Assembly (NCBI GenBank): GCA_025359405.1
Contig: JANYGD010000001.1
Span: forward strand, 1-32,816
DNA: 32,816 nucleotides
Origin: Methylotenera sp.
GTDB lineage: Bacteria > Pseudomonadota > Gammaproteobacteria > Burkholderiales > Methylophilaceae
Direction: 5' to 3'
Below the pieces are notes generated by a model. It made no database searches. It was not told where the DNA came from and was given only the letters and a program-made list of their open reading frames with translations. This document shows positions 19,593-31,020 of this stretch, piece after piece. Each line of letters starts with the position of its first letter. Position 1 is the first letter of the stretch. The position numbers and the translations under genes were made by a program.

Positions 19593-20614
19593 TTTTTTAA
19601 ACTTAGCAAAATCTTGCGCACTGGTGTGGGTATTGCTGCGCCAATTGCATCATCTAAGCTCAGCCATATAGTACGTGGCTCTTGGGCCAGTGCCTTTTTA
19701 GTTGTGTGAACAAGTTGTGGCTGAATGTGCAATTTAAAGTGCGTAAATGTGTGCGTTAGCTTAGTGAGCGACTCTGCCTTTTGCAGATTAAATTCATCGC
19801 TATTTTCATCAATATTGACTTCTGGAAAACTCCATAACCCACCCCAAATGCCCACCGGTGGGCGCTTTTCTAACATCACTTCATCGCCAATCATAAACAC
19901 CAGCATAGTCGTGCTTTTTTCGGGAATTACTTTGCGAGGTTTAGGCGCTGGCAATTGGTTCACGAGATCTTCTGCAAAAGCTTGGCAACTAGTATTGACA
20001 GGGCAAGTAGCGCATTTTGGCTTGGTGCGGGTGCAAAGTGTTGCACCTAAATCCATCAAGCCTTGCGTGTAAGCAATTGCATCATTGGTTGCGTTTTCAC
20101 GGGCTGCAATTGCCCACAATTGTTGCTCAATTTTTGGTGTGCTTGGCCAACCGGCAATGTTGAAATGTCTTGCAAATACACGCTTCACATTGCCGTCTAA
20201 TATGGGTTGCGGCGCGTTTAAGGCAAAGGTAGAAATGGCGGCGGCGGTAGAACGGCCAATGCCGGGCAAGCTTAAAATATCATCGAATTGGGTAGGAAAA
20301 ACGCCAGAAAATTCGTCCACAATTTTTTGCGCGGCATTGTGCAAATTACGCGCGCGCGAGTAATAACCCAGGCCGCTCCAACTTTGCAAAACCTCTTCTT
20401 GTGTAGCATTTGCAAGCACGGTAATAGTTGGGAAGCGTTGTATAAATTTGGTGTAATAGCCAATAACAGCGGTCACTTGCGTCTGTTGCAGCATAATTTC
20501 AGAAACCCAAATTTCGTATGGATTTTTGGCAAGATTGTGAGTGGGTTGCCAAGGTAAATCGTGGCGTCCGTGCAGCTTTTGCCAAGCAATAATTGCATCA
20601 GCAAAAGTAGCCAT
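19577..20614 (-). CDS. mutY: A/G-specific adenine glycosylase
   Basis: WVSEIMLQQTQVTAV, LPGIGRSTAAAISTFA (HhH), CTRTKPKCATCPVNTSC Fe-S cluster, C-terminal NUDIX-like domain. Confidence 0.95.
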   Translation of the reverse strand: MATFADAIIAWQKLHGRHDLPWQPTHNLAKNPYEIWVSEIMLQQTQVTAVIGYYTKFIQRFPTITVLANATQEEVLQSWSGLGYYSRARNLHNAAQKIVDEFSGVFPTQFDDILSLPGIGRSTAAAISTFALNAPQPILDGNVKRVFARHFNIAGWPSTPKIEQQLWAIAARENATNDAIAYTQGLMDLGATLCTRTKPKCATCPVNTSCQAFAEDLVNQLPAPKPRKVIPEKSTTMLVFMIGDEVMLEKRPPVGIWGGLWSFPEVNIDENSDEFNLQKAESLTKLTHTFTHFKLHIQPQLVHTTKKALAQEPRTIWLSLDDAIGAAIPTPVRKILLSLKNKKAT

Positions 20615-20616
20615 AT

Positions 20617-23600
20617 TTAGAATTTAAGTAATTTTTTAAGTTTTGCCGCAGCCTTATCTTTGGCTTGGTCTTCTAGTGATTTTGGCGGTTCAGCTGTTGC
20701 GGCAGGTTGTGCGCTTGTATCCGTAGGTGCGGCTGGAGCAGCTGTGGGTGCTGTAGCGTCCGCAGGTTTGTTCTTACCTAATAAACCTTTTATTGCATCC
20801 ACTTTATCGCCGCCGCCAATCAGTTCCTTTACCGCAGCGCCCTTTTCGCCACCTACTTTATCGAGTAATTTTGATTGCGCCAATGCAGTACCAATTGCGG
20901 TAAAGTCCATACCGTATTTAGGGTCTGAGAAGGTGCCTGTAATTTTTACAGGAATCGTTATCCCACTCAAATTATCTAGCTCCGCACCACCTTGGCCTTT
21001 AAGTGATTTCACAACAGTAGGTTTGGCGAGATAGTTAATTCTCTCGTTACCAATGTCTATATCACCGTGGCTATCGCCTTTGGCGAGGCGCAATACAGGC
21101 GCTTTCATGGCTAAATCTTCGTTGTGCGCAACACCGTTTTTAATGTCAAAAGCAGCTGTGAGTTCGCTAAAATCGGTTTTTTTGGTTTTATCGGCATTTG
21201 CGTCTTTGGTTTTAAATACGTTCACTTTACTTTTTAGGTCACGAATACTACCCGCAATATCCACGCCCTTTAGCGCGCCATCTGCCAAGTTAAGTGAGGC
21301 GTTGCCAAGCAAGCCTCTTTTAAGCGCGCCAACGCTATTGCCCTGTGTGGTCACGTCCACATTCACGGTGCCAGTACCAGAGAGCATGTCGTTATGAATG
21401 GCATCTACCAGTAGCGGCCCAACAGAAACGCCTTTCATGCTTTGTTTAAAGGTGATACTGGGCGTGGTGCGCGCATCTACCTTGAGTACGCCACCCATGC
21501 TGCCTTGATATAAATTGGCAGAAAATGGAGATAGTGTTGCAATGCCCCCGCCTGCCTTTAAGCCCAAGTTCACGTTTTCAGTTTTAACATTAGCGAGTTT
21601 AAGCCAGCCAATTTTGGCCTCGCCCGTGGCATTCAACTTTTTTAGCGCGCTCAAATCAATAGGCGTGTCACCAGTGCTTTTTGCGCTACTTTTGGTGATG
21701 TATTTATCAGCGTCTAACTTATCAATTTTTATATCGAAATTATAAGCAGGGTTGCTAAATTGGCTAATGCCCAAATTAGCATTGATTTGACTGTCATCCA
21801 CTTTGGCGATAAGCGGATTTAAGCTCAATTTTTGGCCGTCCGCTTTTAAACCGGCTTTAAGGTTGGATATTTGATATTTGTCGTATTTCAAGCTGCCAAT
21901 GCGCAAATCGCCGTCGACCAGCAATGTTTTAAGCCCCTCCAAGCTTGTGGGCTTATCACTTTTTTGTGCTCCACTGCTAGCGCTCATGTATTTATTGGCG
22001 TCTAGCTGGTCAACATCTAAGTCAAACAAAAATTTAGGTTTGGCAAACTGTGTAATGCCGAAGCTACCTTTTACTTGGCTATCATCAATCTTGGCACTCA
22101 GCGGGTTCAGGCTTAGTTTTTCACCATCACCTTTTAAGTTGATATTGACGTTGCTGGCTCTAGTTTTGCCATATTTCAGGTTGCCAATACGAATTGTGCC
22201 GTCGGCATTTAAGGCTTTTAGTGCGCTTAAATCGAGTGGCTTGTTACTGGCCTCTTTTTGAGCGGGCGCAGGGGTGATGTATTTGTCTACATCCACGTTA
22301 TCAATATCTAAATCAAAGGTATAGAGCGGTTTGGCGAAATGGCTAATGCCAACATTGCCTTTAATTTGGCTGTCGTCCACTTTTACATTGAGGCCGCTCA
22401 GCGCCAGTTTATCGCCATCGGCTTTAATGCCAACATTTAAGCCAGACACATGATATTTTTCATATATCAAACTACCTACGCTGAGTTTGCCATCCAACGT
22501 CATATTTTTTAGCACAGACATATCGGCAGGCTTTCCGCTGCTTTTGGTAGAGGTACTAGATTTTCCAAGTAGTTTGTTTAAATCTAATTTATCGGCATTT
22601 AAGTTAAATTTGATATTCGCTTTTTTAAAGCCAGTCACTGCAATATCGCCTGTAAGCTTGGTTTCAGCTATGTTTAAGTTAAATTTGCTGTTAGCTGTTT
22701 CATTTTTAAGGTCGGTATGCGCACCCAAATTAAAGGTGCCTTTCATGCCACCATTGGGCAAGCTCGGGTCTTTAATATCTAAATTACCCGCGAGTTTTGG
22801 TATATCAAAAATCAAGTTCTCAATACTGCCGCTAAATGGTGATGAAAACGTACCAGTTACCGTGCGCTTACCTTGCACGGCGGATAAATCGCCAGTAATG
22901 CCGCTACTTTGTAATGCTTTGGGCGAGCCTTTCATGTCCGCCAACACCATATTGGCTTTGAAAATGTCGCCGCCCTTTTCTTGGCCAATGCTCATCGTTA
23001 CTTTTTTGCTAGTCACTTCGTCTTTTAGAATAGTGAGTGCAGGCGCACTTAAATCGATGCTTTGTTTAGCGTCACCAAAATTGCCAGAAGCGACCAATTT
23101 TAAGCCATCAATCAAAAATTCTTTTTGCTCAGGTTTAGCATCCATATCACCGCTTGCAACAATATCCATGCCTTTGCCGCTCAGCATGTCGCCCACAATG
23201 TGGCTATCTAAGCCTTTCACCTTAAAGTGCTTGGTTTTAGGGTCAACCAAAAAATTGCCTTTAAGATTCACATTGGCGGCAGTTTCCGGCTTGTTTGATG
23301 TCAGTGTAAAATTGGTATCTAAATCAACCGGTTCTGCCAAGGCGATATGGCCGGACTGCAGATTGAGCTTGGTGATGTTGTAATTCGCGTCGGCGGCTTC
23401 ATCTGTGTATTTCACTTCAGAATTGCTAATATTTACGCCGTCAATATCAAATTTAATCTTAGACTCTTCTTTGCTCAATAGATCATCAAAGTTAAAGGTG
23501 CCGTCTTTGTATTTCACCACATTGGCTTTGGCGCCATCCACATAAACGGTATCAACCACCAGCTCTTTTTTAAGCAAAGGCATCACCGCTAAAGCCACTT

Positions 23601-23868
23601 TTACACTTTCGACTGAGGCGAACTCTTTGTCTGAATTGTGTTCTGAAATGGAAAGTTTTCCAAGATTGGCGCCTATTTTGGGCCAGTAGCTTAGTTTGAT
23701 GTCACCATTGATATGCAGCGTGCGTTCTTTTTTATCTTTAACTAATTTAACGATTTCGTCTTTATAGTCATTGGGGTTGAAGGTGGCGGCAAAATAACTT
23801 ACCACCAACAGCATCAAAACAATAATGCCAGCAATGCTGTAAAGCGCGTATTTAATAAGTTTTGACAT
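20617..23868 (-). CDS. AsmA family protein, 1083 aa
   Basis: N-terminal TM (YALYSIAGIIVLMLLVVSYFAATFNPNDYKDEI) then a long beta-rich region and AsmA-like C-terminus; tandem ~96-aa repeats. Confidence 0.88.
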   Translation of the reverse strand: MSKLIKYALYSIAGIIVLMLLVVSYFAATFNPNDYKDEIVKLVKDKKERTLHINGDIKLSYWPKIGANLGKLSISEHNSDKEFASVESVKVALAVMPLLKKELVVDTVYVDGAKANVVKYKDGTFNFDDLLSKEESKIKFDIDGVNISNSEVKYTDEAADANYNITKLNLQSGHIALAEPVDLDTNFTLTSNKPETAANVNLKGNFLVDPKTKHFKVKGLDSHIVGDMLSGKGMDIVASGDMDAKPEQKEFLIDGLKLVASGNFGDAKQSIDLSAPALTILKDEVTSKKVTMSIGQEKGGDIFKANMVLADMKGSPKALQSSGITGDLSAVQGKRTVTGTFSSPFSGSIENLIFDIPKLAGNLDIKDPSLPNGGMKGTFNLGAHTDLKNETANSKFNLNIAETKLTGDIAVTGFKKANIKFNLNADKLDLNKLLGKSSTSTKSSGKPADMSVLKNMTLDGKLSVGSLIYEKYHVSGLNVGIKADGDKLALSGLNVKVDDSQIKGNVGISHFAKPLYTFDLDIDNVDVDKYITPAPAQKEASNKPLDLSALKALNADGTIRIGNLKYGKTRASNVNINLKGDGEKLSLNPLSAKIDDSQVKGSFGITQFAKPKFLFDLDVDQLDANKYMSASSGAQKSDKPTSLEGLKTLLVDGDLRIGSLKYDKYQISNLKAGLKADGQKLSLNPLIAKVDDSQINANLGISQFSNPAYNFDIKIDKLDADKYITKSSAKSTGDTPIDLSALKKLNATGEAKIGWLKLANVKTENVNLGLKAGGGIATLSPFSANLYQGSMGGVLKVDARTTPSITFKQSMKGVSVGPLLVDAIHNDMLSGTGTVNVDVTTQGNSVGALKRGLLGNASLNLADGALKGVDIAGSIRDLKSKVNVFKTKDANADKTKKTDFSELTAAFDIKNGVAHNEDLAMKAPVLRLAKGDSHGDIDIGNERINYLAKPTVVKSLKGQGGAELDNLSGITIPVKITGTFSDPKYGMDFTAIGTALAQSKLLDKVGGEKGAAVKELIGGGDKVDAIKGLLGKNKPADATAPTAAPAAPTDTSAQPAATAEPPKSLEDQAKDKAAAKLKKLLKF
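21400..22540 (-). repeat. Tandem ~96-aa (288-nt) protein-level repeat within the AsmA-like gene: 3 full copies and 1 diverged copy
   Basis: Copies aligned on 'L..L...G.L.IG.LKY.K...SN....LK.DG.KLSL.PL.AK.DDSQ......I..F..P...FD...D..D.DKYI'; copies 2 and 3 count to 96 aa, copy 1 to 97. Confidence 0.85.
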
Positions 23869-23958
23869 ATTATTTCTCTCTGCGAGATAGCTATTAATTG
23901 TATTCTAAGTCAATCAACATAGGATTTACAGCTTAGTAGATAGTTCAAAGCTCTATCA

Positions 23959-24756
23959 TCACCAAAAATACAGAAACACCGCCACACCAAAAACAATGCG
24001 ATACCAAGCGAAGCCAGTAAAGTCATGTTTTGCCACGTAGCGAATGAATATTTTAATGACCAATAGTGCCGATATAAATGCGGTAATAAAGCCAACTGCA
24101 AACAGATCAAAATCTTGCCAGGAAAGCAGATTGCGATAAGAAACCATTTCAAATGCAGTTGCTGCAAACATAATCGGGATCGCCAGAAAAAAAGAAAATT
24201 CTGTGGCGGCTTGGCGCGATAAGCCAAATATAACACCACCTAAAATGGTTGCGCCAGAACGAGATACGCCAGGGATAAGCGCTAGTGTTTGCGCAAAACC
24301 AATTTTAAGCGCGTGCTTCCAATCCATGTTATTGACTGTTGTGGTATCGGCTTGTGGCGCAAATCGTTCAATAATTAAAATGGTAATTCCGCCTAGAATC
24401 AATGTACATGCAACCGTGAGTGGTTTGAAAAGATAATCATTAATTTGATGGTGAAATGTTAGCCCGAGCACAGCGGCAGGTAAAAAAGCCAGCGTTAGAT
24501 TTATTAAAAGTCGTTGTGATGTTTTTTCGCTAAAGGCAGTGACAGTCACGTGGCCGATTTTGGCGCGATACTCCCAGCACACTGCAAGTATCGCTCCGAG
24601 CTGAATCACGATCTCGAACACCTTGCCTTTTTCATCGTTAAAATTGAGTAAATCGCCTGCGATAATTAAATGCCCGGTACTACTAATGGGTAAAAATTCT
24701 GTTACGCCTTCAACCAGCCCTAAAATAAAGGCTTTTAATAGTAGTATTAAATCCAT
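23959..24756 (-). CDS. uppP: Undecaprenyl-diphosphatase
   Basis: GLVEGVTEFLPISSTGHL and PGVSRSGATILGG signature motifs; polytopic. Confidence 0.96.
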   Translation of the reverse strand: MDLILLLKAFILGLVEGVTEFLPISSTGHLIIAGDLLNFNDEKGKVFEIVIQLGAILAVCWEYRAKIGHVTVTAFSEKTSQRLLINLTLAFLPAAVLGLTFHHQINDYLFKPLTVACTLILGGITILIIERFAPQADTTTVNNMDWKHALKIGFAQTLALIPGVSRSGATILGGVIFGLSRQAATEFSFFLAIPIMFAATAFEMVSYRNLLSWQDFDLFAVGFITAFISALLVIKIFIRYVAKHDFTGFAWYRIVFGVAVFLYFW

Positions 24757-24785
24757 ATATTTATTTTAACAGTTTATAAAAAATT

Positions 24786-24810
24786 AAAGGGCAACAATGC
24801 GCCCTTATTT
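24786..24810 (-). terminator. Terminator downstream of the yidB-like gene
   Basis: AAGGGC-GCATTGTT-GCCCTTT then AATTTTTT on the minus strand. Confidence 0.7.
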
Positions 24811-24828
24811 TTGTGATGTATAGTGATA

Positions 24829-25218
24829 TTATTTAAACATACCCAATACGGTTGAAAGCATATTACCAGAATCGGCCGTAACCTCACCGTGTGGTGTCAT
24901 TTTATCTATTACAGCCGGCAAATGTTGTGCAATTTGCGCGCTCAAAGTTTCGGGTGAAATGCCAAATTTAGCGGCCATTTCAGCGATAGCACCACTGCCC
25001 AAAACGCTAGAAATTTGGTCGGCAGAAATAGGTAAATTTTCACCTTTTCCAACCCAAGATGCGGCCACATCGCCCAAACCACCCGCTTTAAATTTTTCTA
25101 AAACGCCAGCTAAACCGCCATTTTGGTTAAACATTTCCGTAGCCATTTGCGCCATTCCACCTTGCTGTCCACCAAGTTTCCCCAAAACCGCACCTGCTAC
25201 ACTGTCTAATAAACCCAT
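24829..25218 (-). CDS. YidB family protein (DUF937-like)
   Basis: MGLLDSVAGAVLGKLGG..., ISADQISSVLGSGAIAEMAAKFGISPETLSAQIAQHLPAVIDKMTPHGEV. Confidence 0.88.
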   Translation of the reverse strand: MGLLDSVAGAVLGKLGGQQGGMAQMATEMFNQNGGLAGVLEKFKAGGLGDVAASWVGKGENLPISADQISSVLGSGAIAEMAAKFGISPETLSAQIAQHLPAVIDKMTPHGEVTADSGNMLSTVLGMFK

Positions 25219-25268
25219 GATTTATCCTTAAATTAAATTAATAAAAATTGCTGGACCGATAGCGTATC

Positions 25269-26474
25269 TCAAAAACGTTCATTGTTGCGCAAATATCGCC
25301 ATTGCCCAACTGGTAATTTACCTAAATTTACACTGCCAATGCGGACACGTTTTAGACCAACCACCCGTAAACCCACCATTTCGCACATACGGCGGATTTG
25401 GCGCTTTTTGCCTTCGCGCAACACAAAACGTAATTGGTCTTCATTCTGCCAGCTCACTTTGGCTGGTTTGAGTCTTTCGCCATCTAAGCTTAGGCCATGA
25501 TTTAAGCGCTGTAAATCGGCATCAGACAATGTGCCCTCTACCCGCACCAAATATTCTTTTTCAACGGATGAGTCTTCACCAATCAAATGACGCGCAACAC
25601 GACCATCCTGTGTAAGTACTAACAAACCTGTCGAGTCAATATCCAAGCGCCCTGCTGGTGCTAGGCCATGCAAAAACCCACGTTGAAACTCCTTGGCATT
25701 ATAATCATTCAACTCAGGGTCATCTAGCCATTCGTTATCGGGGTGCACCAACACAATCGCAGGTTGGTAACCATCTTCTGCCTGTCCACTCACATAACCC
25801 ACAGGCTTATGCAGCAAAATCGTCACTTGCTCTGCTTGTTGCTCGTAAGCATAACCACTAATAATAATCTCGGCATCTGGTTTAATGCGTGTACCCAGCG
25901 TATCCATAATTATGCCATCTACTTTTACCCAGCCGTTAATAATCCATTCATCCGCTTCACGGCGCGAGCAGATTCCGCGCTCTGCCATCACTTTAGACAA
26001 GCGCGGCTGCTCTACATTAACAGGCGATGATTTATAAGCCGCTTTCGCCGCCGCACCATATTGAGGACTAGCAACAGAGTCGTAACCATCTCGTACCTTA
26101 CCTCCCCGTCGTGGCGCTTGGCGGTATTGTGGTTCATCTCTATTAGGTCTTAGCGTGGTACGCGTATCAATGCCTGCGGGCTTGGCGCGTTTTACCTCTA
26201 CAGGCTCTGAACTAAATTCGCTTCTTAGCTCACTTCTAAGAGCTCTATTTGCAGCTGGCTTATTTTCAGTAGATTTGCTTTCAATCGCCGGCTCTACAAA
26301 AGGATCGCCATGTGCCTTGCCATCAAAACGATGATTGCGCTGAGAGGTAGCAGGTATAGTCTTTGGCAGCGCAACACTGCGGTCGCGCCTTGACGGATCG
26401 GCGCGGCGAATAGGTGATTTGGCCATGCTAGGCGTTGCGCCAGTTTTATCTTTATTAATTTTTAAGGTTGCCAT
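25269..26474 (-). CDS. rRNA pseudouridine synthase (RsuA/RluB/RluF family) with long basic low-complexity N-terminus
   Basis: S4 domain [39 protein letters not shown] catalytic motif; [27 protein letters not shown]. Confidence 0.92.
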   Translation of the reverse strand: MATLKINKDKTGATPSMAKSPIRRADPSRRDRSVALPKTIPATSQRNHRFDGKAHGDPFVEPAIESKSTENKPAANRALRSELRSEFSSEPVEVKRAKPAGIDTRTTLRPNRDEPQYRQAPRRGGKVRDGYDSVASPQYGAAAKAAYKSSPVNVEQPRLSKVMAERGICSRREADEWIINGWVKVDGIIMDTLGTRIKPDAEIIISGYAYEQQAEQVTILLHKPVGYVSGQAEDGYQPAIVLVHPDNEWLDDPELNDYNAKEFQRGFLHGLAPAGRLDIDSTGLLVLTQDGRVARHLIGEDSSVEKEYLVRVEGTLSDADLQRLNHGLSLDGERLKPAKVSWQNEDQLRFVLREGKKRQIRRMCEMVGLRVVGLKRVRIGSVNLGKLPVGQWRYLRNNERF

Positions 26475-26513
26475 AAGGCTGTCAAAAAGCTGGGTTTAAA
26501 AAATAATTAAACA

Positions 26514-28406
<1,893 letters not shown>

Positions 28407-28438
28407 CTATGCAATAAAATTATAGGAAAGCATGAAGG

Positions 28439-28531
28439 CGCTTCCCTACGGCGGCATGACCCGCATCAGGTTCGAAGGGTGATTCTCACTGCCTTAACTG
28501 TAAATCTTTCAGAAAAAGCAGACCCCTAGCA
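28439..28531 (-). promoter_or_regulatory. TPP riboswitch (THI element) upstream of thiC
   Basis: Minus strand: GCTAGGGGTCTGC...GCAGTGAGAATCACCCTTCGAACCTGATGCGGGTCATGCCGCCGTAGGGAAGCG, matching the THI-box consensus. Confidence 0.93.
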
Positions 28532-28698
28532 ATGCACAGAATCTACGCGAAATCGACTAAAAATGCAAGAAAGCATTTCGAAATAAATGCTAAAAAAGTG
28601 CGATTAAGATCTTAAAATTTTAGGTATTTTTAATAAAAAATGTTATAAATACACTAAACTACATAAATATTTATGCAACTCTAACTTAGGCTTAACTT

Positions 28699-28839
28699 AT
28701 GGTACTCATTGCAATTTATTACGCGCTGGCGATTGCGGTACTCACCCTTCATTTCACGGGACATCTTGAGCGTTGGAACATGGAGTGGTTGGTGTTTGTA
28801 TTTGCATTAACGGTATTCCCTGCTGTTCTGTACCTTTAA
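28699..28839 (+). CDS. Putative small membrane protein, 46 aa (not in supplied ORF track)
   Basis: MVLIAIYYALAIAVLTLHFTGHLERWNMEWLVFVFALTVFPAVLYL*; two hydrophobic segments; strong terminator 17 nt downstream. Confidence 0.55.
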   Translation: MVLIAIYYALAIAVLTLHFTGHLERWNMEWLVFVFALTVFPAVLYL

Positions 28840-28855
28840 TTTCTACCCAACTTTT

Positions 28856-28892
28856 AAAAGCGATGTTTGCACTAATGGCAGCATCGCTTTTT
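28856..28892 (+). terminator. Rho-independent terminator after the 46-aa ORF
   Basis: AAAAGCGATG-N16-CATCGCTTTTT: 10-bp stem and T-tract. Confidence 0.85.
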
Positions 28893-29042
28893 GTCTAATT
28901 TTCATTTAATCTTTGTTGCTTATCTGCTATTTTGTTTGCGTATCGTCAATGCATTGCTCCGTAATATATAAACTTAATTAATCGAACAATGTCCTAATTT
29001 GCAATAAAAAACTTCGAACTATAATTACAATTTTTGGAATAA

Positions 29043-29579
29043 ATGAACATGGCAAAATCCTCAACTAAAAAGGTAAAAAAGCTTTCTGAAAAAACTTGGA
29101 GCGAGCTCTCTAAAGCTGAGCGTGAAGAGATAGCCGAAATGCTTCTGCACATGGATAGTGTGCGTGACGTTAACGAAGAATACGTTGAGCAGAGAACCTT
29201 TGGGCAGCGCGCGGCTGATGGTGTTGCTAGAGTGGCAGGTTCTTGGTCTTTTATTATTATATTTATTTTGTGGTTGCTGGTTTGGGCGTATCTCAACACA
29301 GAAGTGCTTGGCCCTCGTAAAGAAGCATTTGACCCATATCCCTACGTTTTCCTTAACTTAATACTTTCTATGCTGGCTGCGGTGCAAGCACCTATTATTA
29401 TGATGTCGCAAAACCGCCAAAGTGCGCGTGATAGGCTAGATGCGGAAATTGACCACGAGGTGAATCTGCGTGCAGAACTAGCGATTCATAGTTTAGATGA
29501 GCGCATAGAAGCATTAGAACAAAAGTTAGATGAAGTAAAATTGCTGATTTTAGCAGACCAAAAACAACTAGTTCATTGA
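29043..29579 (+). CDS. DUF1003 domain-containing membrane protein
   Basis: FGQRAADGVARVAGSWSFIIIFILWLLVWAYLN...FDPYPYVFLNLILSMLAAVQAPIIMMSQNRQSARDRLDAEIDHEVNLRAE; alternative start 29049. Confidence 0.92.
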   Translation: MNMAKSSTKKVKKLSEKTWSELSKAEREEIAEMLLHMDSVRDVNEEYVEQRTFGQRAADGVARVAGSWSFIIIFILWLLVWAYLNTEVLGPRKEAFDPYPYVFLNLILSMLAAVQAPIIMMSQNRQSARDRLDAEIDHEVNLRAELAIHSLDERIEALEQKLDEVKLLILADQKQLVH

Positions 29580-29594
29580 ATGAATTGAGAAAAA

Positions 29595-30017
29595 ATGGAA
29601 CGCTGGGTTTTATATGCAATTATTTCGATGCTATTCGCAGGGTTTACTGCTGTTGTCGCTAAGCAAGGTTTGGCAGGCATTTCAGCCGAGTTGGGCCTAA
29701 CGGTTCGTACGCTATTTGTGTGCGCGTTTGTGTTGGTTTTTGCCGCGCTATCAGTATCACCCAGTGAAATTAAATCGCTACAAAAAGTGAATTATATTTG
29801 GCTTGGCTTATCAGGTATCACCACCGCTGGTTCTTGGATTTTCTACTATAAAGCGCTAAAAATGGGTGATGTTGCCACCGTTGCCCTTATCGATAAAGGC
29901 AGCGTGGTTATTGCGATATTGCTCGCTTGGTGGCTACTTAAAGAAGCCATTACTTTACAAATAGCCCTTGGTGCGATGCTGATTGTGGCTGGCTTGTTCG
30001 TCATAGCAAAAAAATAA
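29595..30017 (+). CDS. EamA family single-domain (half-size) transporter
   Basis: 140 aa, 4-5 TM; WVLYAIISMLFAGFTAVVAKQGL, YYKALKMGDVATVALIDKGSVVIAILLAWWLLKEAI. Confidence 0.87.
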   Translation: MERWVLYAIISMLFAGFTAVVAKQGLAGISAELGLTVRTLFVCAFVLVFAALSVSPSEIKSLQKVNYIWLGLSGITTAGSWIFYYKALKMGDVATVALIDKGSVVIAILLAWWLLKEAITLQIALGAMLIVAGLFVIAKK

Positions 30018-30045
30018 CCTTCAAAATTTTTTCATAAAAAATTTG

Positions 30046-30086
30046 TTGACAAGTGTTACTTAACAATGTTAATTTAACAATGTTAA
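30046..30086 (+). promoter_or_regulatory. Putative promoter (-35 TTGACA 30046-30051) overlapped by tandem operator TTAACAATGTTAA x2 (30060-30072, 30074-30086)
   Basis: Two identical 13-bp palindromes (TTAACA-A-TGTTAA) at 14-bp spacing in the predicted -10 region. Confidence 0.6.
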
Positions 30087-30210
30087 GTATTGGTTATATT
30101 CGGATTAAGTGAAGCTCGTGGGTATCTTTGGTGTCATCGTTACTTTGCTAACACTTTGAGCCATTATTGGGTGGTACTAAACCGCAATAAGTAAAAAAGA
30201 GGAGAACATC

Positions 30211-31020
30211 ATGGAATATGCACTCATTACAGGCGCATCAAGCGGAATAGGGTTTGAATTAGCAAATATAATGGCTGAAAAAGGCCACAATTTGATTTTG
30301 GTTGCACGTAGAGAAGCGGCTTTGCTAGATTTAAAAACCCACTTAGAAAAATCATATCAGGTTATGGTTGATGTAGTTACAATGGATTTATCAAAGCCAG
30401 GGCAGGCGCAGGCTTTATATCAGCATTGTGCTAATCATCAGCTCACAGTGAATTGTTTAATTAATAATGCGGGTTACGGTGACTATGGCAAGTTTGACTT
30501 GAGCAAATTAGAAATTTACCAAAATATGCTACAACTTAACATTATGGCCTTGACAGAGCTAACGGCGCTATTTTTAGATGAAATGAAAAAGCGTAAATCT
30601 GGGCGTATATTAAATGTGGGTTCTACTGCAGCATTTCAACCAGGACCTAATTTTGCAGTCTATGCCGCAAGTAAAGCTTATGTAATGCAATTTACCGAAG
30701 CATTGAATTTTGAACTACGTGGAACAGGGGTAAGAGTTACGCTGCTTACTCCGGGTGTGACAAAAACTGGATTTGTGAGTCGTGCCAACATGAGTGCAGC
30801 AGCTAATACAAAAAGTGGGGTAATGGCTGCAAAAACTGTTGCTTTGGCTGGATACAAGGCAATGATGGAAGGTAAGCTCAATACTATACCAGGATGGAAG
30901 AATCAGATACTAGCCTTGGGTAGTAAAACCATGCCATCACGAGAGTTACTGTTACAAATTACAGGAAGAATACTTAGAGACACCAGAGAACCTCAAAAGA
31001 AACTAGAAAATGCCGCCTAA
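30211..31020 (+). CDS. SDR family oxidoreductase
   Basis: GASSGIGFELA, NNAGYGDYG, YAASKAYVMQF; RBS GAGGAGA upstream. Confidence 0.93.
   Translation: MEYALITGASSGIGFELANIMAEKGHNLILVARREAALLDLKTHLEKSYQVMVDVVTMDLSKPGQAQALYQHCANHQLTVNCLINNAGYGDYGKFDLSKLEIYQNMLQLNIMALTELTALFLDEMKKRKSGRILNVGSTAAFQPGPNFAVYAASKAYVMQFTEALNFELRGTGVRVTLLTPGVTKTGFVSRANMSAAANTKSGVMAAKTVALAGYKAMMEGKLNTIPGWKNQILALGSKTMPSRELLLQITGRILRDTREPQKKLENAA

Noticed and set aside
22487-23383. 298-aa plus-strand ORF inside the AsmA-like gene
   Set aside because: Antisense to a convincing 1083-aa coding sequence; low-complexity Ser/Leu/Pro-rich composition typical of shadow ORFs.
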